Source: an uncultured Clostridia bacterium (GTDB lineage: Bacteria; Bacillota; Clostridia; Christensenellales; CAG-314). Taken from it: a DNA stretch of 5,970 nucleotides. The stretch spans positions 1 to 5,970 of the forward strand of contig CALLXO010000124.1 in the NCBI GenBank assembly GCA_937875645.1, given 5' to 3'. Shown here one piece after another: positions 4,513 through 5,970 of the stretch (positions are counted from its first letter, which is position 1; every line of letters starts with the position of its first letter). The notes beneath the pieces were generated by a model. The model was not told the origin of the DNA. It made no database searches and was given only the letters and a program-made list of their open reading frames with translations. A program made the translations under genes and the position numbers.

Positions 4513-5970
4513 CGACTATCTTATCGACGAGCCTTGCGAATATGTCCCTGTCAAACTCCGCTTGCACCCCTGCCTTACTTAGGAAGTCGGCTACGACCTC
4601 TTGAAACGCTTTTGATAGCGTCGCCGTATTGCGTTGCTCCATTATATAATCACGCTCTATAAACAGTGCATCGAGCTTTGCCATAACCTCTCGGCTTTCG
4701 GCATTGTATTGTTCTGCGTCAATCTCGCGCTTTCCGCGCTGTTTGTTCAGCTCCAAAATCCGCGCTTGCAGGCTCTCAATCTGCCCGTCGACCTCGCGCA
4801 ACTCGTCATTCCTGTCGAGTTCCTCGCCTGCCTCCGCCAATGCATCGTTGACAGCGTCGCCGACAATCGTTGTTATCTCGTCGCGGTTTTGTACTATGGC
4901 GTTGAGCGTCCGAACGAATGCTGCCTCAATCACTCTTTCCTTTATCGGCAACGCTGGGCATAATGCCGCTCTCTTTATATGCTGTTTGCAAACCCACAAG
5001 CCCGCACCGTGTGCGTGGTGTCGCCTGTACCCCGACCCGCAACAGCCGCACTCAATCTTTCCGCTGAAAGCGTACCTGCCCGAGTACCGCCCCTTGCCCG
5101 TATCCTCTACGCTCCTAAGGCTCACCCTGCGTTCCATTTCAGCCTGTACGGCGTTCCATGTCGTCCTATCCATTATGGCGGGGTGGTTGTTTTCTACATA
5201 TTTTTGCGGTGCTTGTCCTGTGTTCAGCACTCTGCGCTCGCTCAAAAAATCCCTTGCGTATGTCTTTTGCAAAATCACATCGCCCATATATTTTTCCTGT
5301 TCCAAGATGCTTTTAATTGTCGAGGTCTGCCACCGCCCGCTCTTATTAGTCTTATTCGGCGGTGTAATACCGCGCTCTGCAAAATCGCGTATAATCTCGC
5401 GGTAGGTGCATCCGATTAGGTATTTGAAGTATATGTCGCGTATGACCTCCGCCTCGGGCGTGTAAATAGTGACTTTTTTGTTTTCATCCTGTCTATACCC
5501 GTATAATAAATTGAAGTTATAACTTACCTCGCCCGCCTCCACCTGTTTTTGTTTGCGCCAGCGAATGTTGGTTGAAATCGAGCGGCTCTCGTCCTCCGCT
5601 AAGCTCGCATATATATTCAACACCATATCACACTTGCTGTCGAGGCTGTCTATGTTCTCTTTCTCAAAGAAAATCTTAACGCTCTTTTCGCGAAGCTCGC
5701 GGACTGTTGACAAGGCATCGACAGTATTTCGGGCAAATCTTGAGACCGATTTTACGATGATTAAATCAATTTTTCCGTCTAATGCGTCCGCTATCATTCG
5801 GTTAAAATCCTTGCGTCGTCTGAGTTTCGTGCCCGTTATCCCCTCGTCCGCATATATCCCTACGAACTCCCATTCGGATTTACTGCCTATGTAGCCCGTG
5901 TAATAATCCACCTGTGCCGCGTAGCTGTTGAGCTGATCGTCCTCTTTGGTCGAAACTCGGCAATATGCGC
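4442..5970 (-). CDS. Large serine recombinase (site-specific integrase), start beyond window
   Basis: Cuts and rejoins DNA at attachment sites to move an integrative element. The frame is open to the window edge; the first visible residues, AYCRVSTKEDDQ, contain the catalytic serine (codon 5951-5953), so only a few N-terminal residues are missing. A GTG at 5909-5911 is not the true start, because it would drop that serine. Counting from the first visible codon, residues 1-140 are the resolvase domain (GITGTKLRRRKDF; SVSRFAR at 74-80; EDESRSIS), about 155-280 the recombinase domain, then a zinc ribbon with Cys 307, 309/310, 327 and 337. A coiled coil (about 385-445) and a conserved C-terminal strand region follow. 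At 508 visible residues it has the usual family length and looks intact. It is clearly more GC-rich than the neighbouring operon. Its 3' end and downstream sequence are repeated at 1333-1455. Confidence 0.95.
   Translation of the reverse strand, partial: AYCRVSTKEDDQLNSYAAQVDYYTGYIGSKSEWEFVGIYADEGITGTKLRRRKDFNRMIADALDGKIDLIIVKSVSRFARNTVDALSTVRELREKSVKIFFEKENIDSLDSKCDMVLNIYASLAEDESRSISTNIRWRKQKQVEAGEVSYNFNLLYGYRQDENKKVTIYTPEAEVIRDIYFKYLIGCTYREIIRDFAERGITPPNKTNKSGRWQTSTIKSILEQEKYMGDVILQKTYARDFLSERRVLNTGQAPQKYVENNHPAIMDRTTWNAVQAEMERRVSLRSVEDTGKGRYSGRYAFSGKIECGCCGSGYRRHHAHGAGLWVCKQHIKRAALCPALPIKERVIEAAFVRTLNAIVQNRDEITTIVGDAVNDALAEAGEELDRNDELREVDGQIESLQARILELNKQRGKREIDAEQYNAESREVMAKLDALFIERDYIMEQRNTATLSKAFQEVVADFLSKAGVQAEFDRDIFARLVDKIVVKSRDNLIFVLKDGTEVKADLEG

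Noticed and set aside
4634..5894. Several plus-strand open frames opposite the recombinase
   Set aside because: They are antisense to a conserved, intact recombinase gene and resemble no family.

Overview
The window looks like an accessory region of a low-to-mid GC Firmicute, most likely a member of the Clostridia. This rests on three things: AAAGGAGG-type ribosome binding sites, a large serine recombinase of the type common in clostridial integrative elements, and an XRE regulator whose middle segment (EEKFITISKIELCAKNDD) resembles clostridial proteins known to me. No genus can be named from the sequence.

Layout from left to right. Bases 2-550 (+) hold the 3' part of a gene that probably encodes a MerR-like regulator (coiled coil plus effector-binding domain); it enters from outside the window. 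Three bases after its stop is a broken piece of an IS30-family transposase (about 554-713), 5'-truncated and frameshifted in a run of six A. A clean promoter (826-854), a tRNA-Leu(UAG) gene with encoded CCA (868-951) and two tandem intrinsic terminators (959-992, 1001-1025) follow. Bases 1026-1236 are gene-free and T-rich, with three copies of a 13-mer. Next come a leftward terminator (1249-1272) and a surviving 30-codon 3' end of a serine recombinase gene (1385-1477, -).

Bases 1577-4114 (-) carry a compact, AT-rich operon read right to left: an XRE HTH protein (113 aa), a 461-aa protein of unknown function and a 273-aa protein of unknown function. The first two overlap by 13 nt in different frames. 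The sequence at the join suggests that they were one gene of about 571 codons, split by loss of a single base. The upstream region (4115-4265) has a strong RBS, two candidate promoters and two inverted repeats that could be operators. Bases 4266-4441 are gene-free and rich in hairpins.

Bases 4442-5970 (-) encode a large serine recombinase, nearly complete; its start lies beyond the right edge of the window. Its last 71 bases plus 52 bases downstream are repeated, ungapped and imperfectly, around the recombinase remnant 3057 bp to the left (1333-1455 versus 4390-4512). Both copies place a tRNA T-arm-like sequence (GGTTCAAATCCCC) just beyond the recombinase stop codon. The simplest reading is serial insertion of related serine-recombinase elements beside a tRNA-Leu gene. 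The older element has lost most of its recombinase and kept the regulator plus two unknown genes as cargo; the younger one begins near 4390-4441. The cargo operon is the most likely place for something undescribed, but its function cannot be read from the sequence alone.
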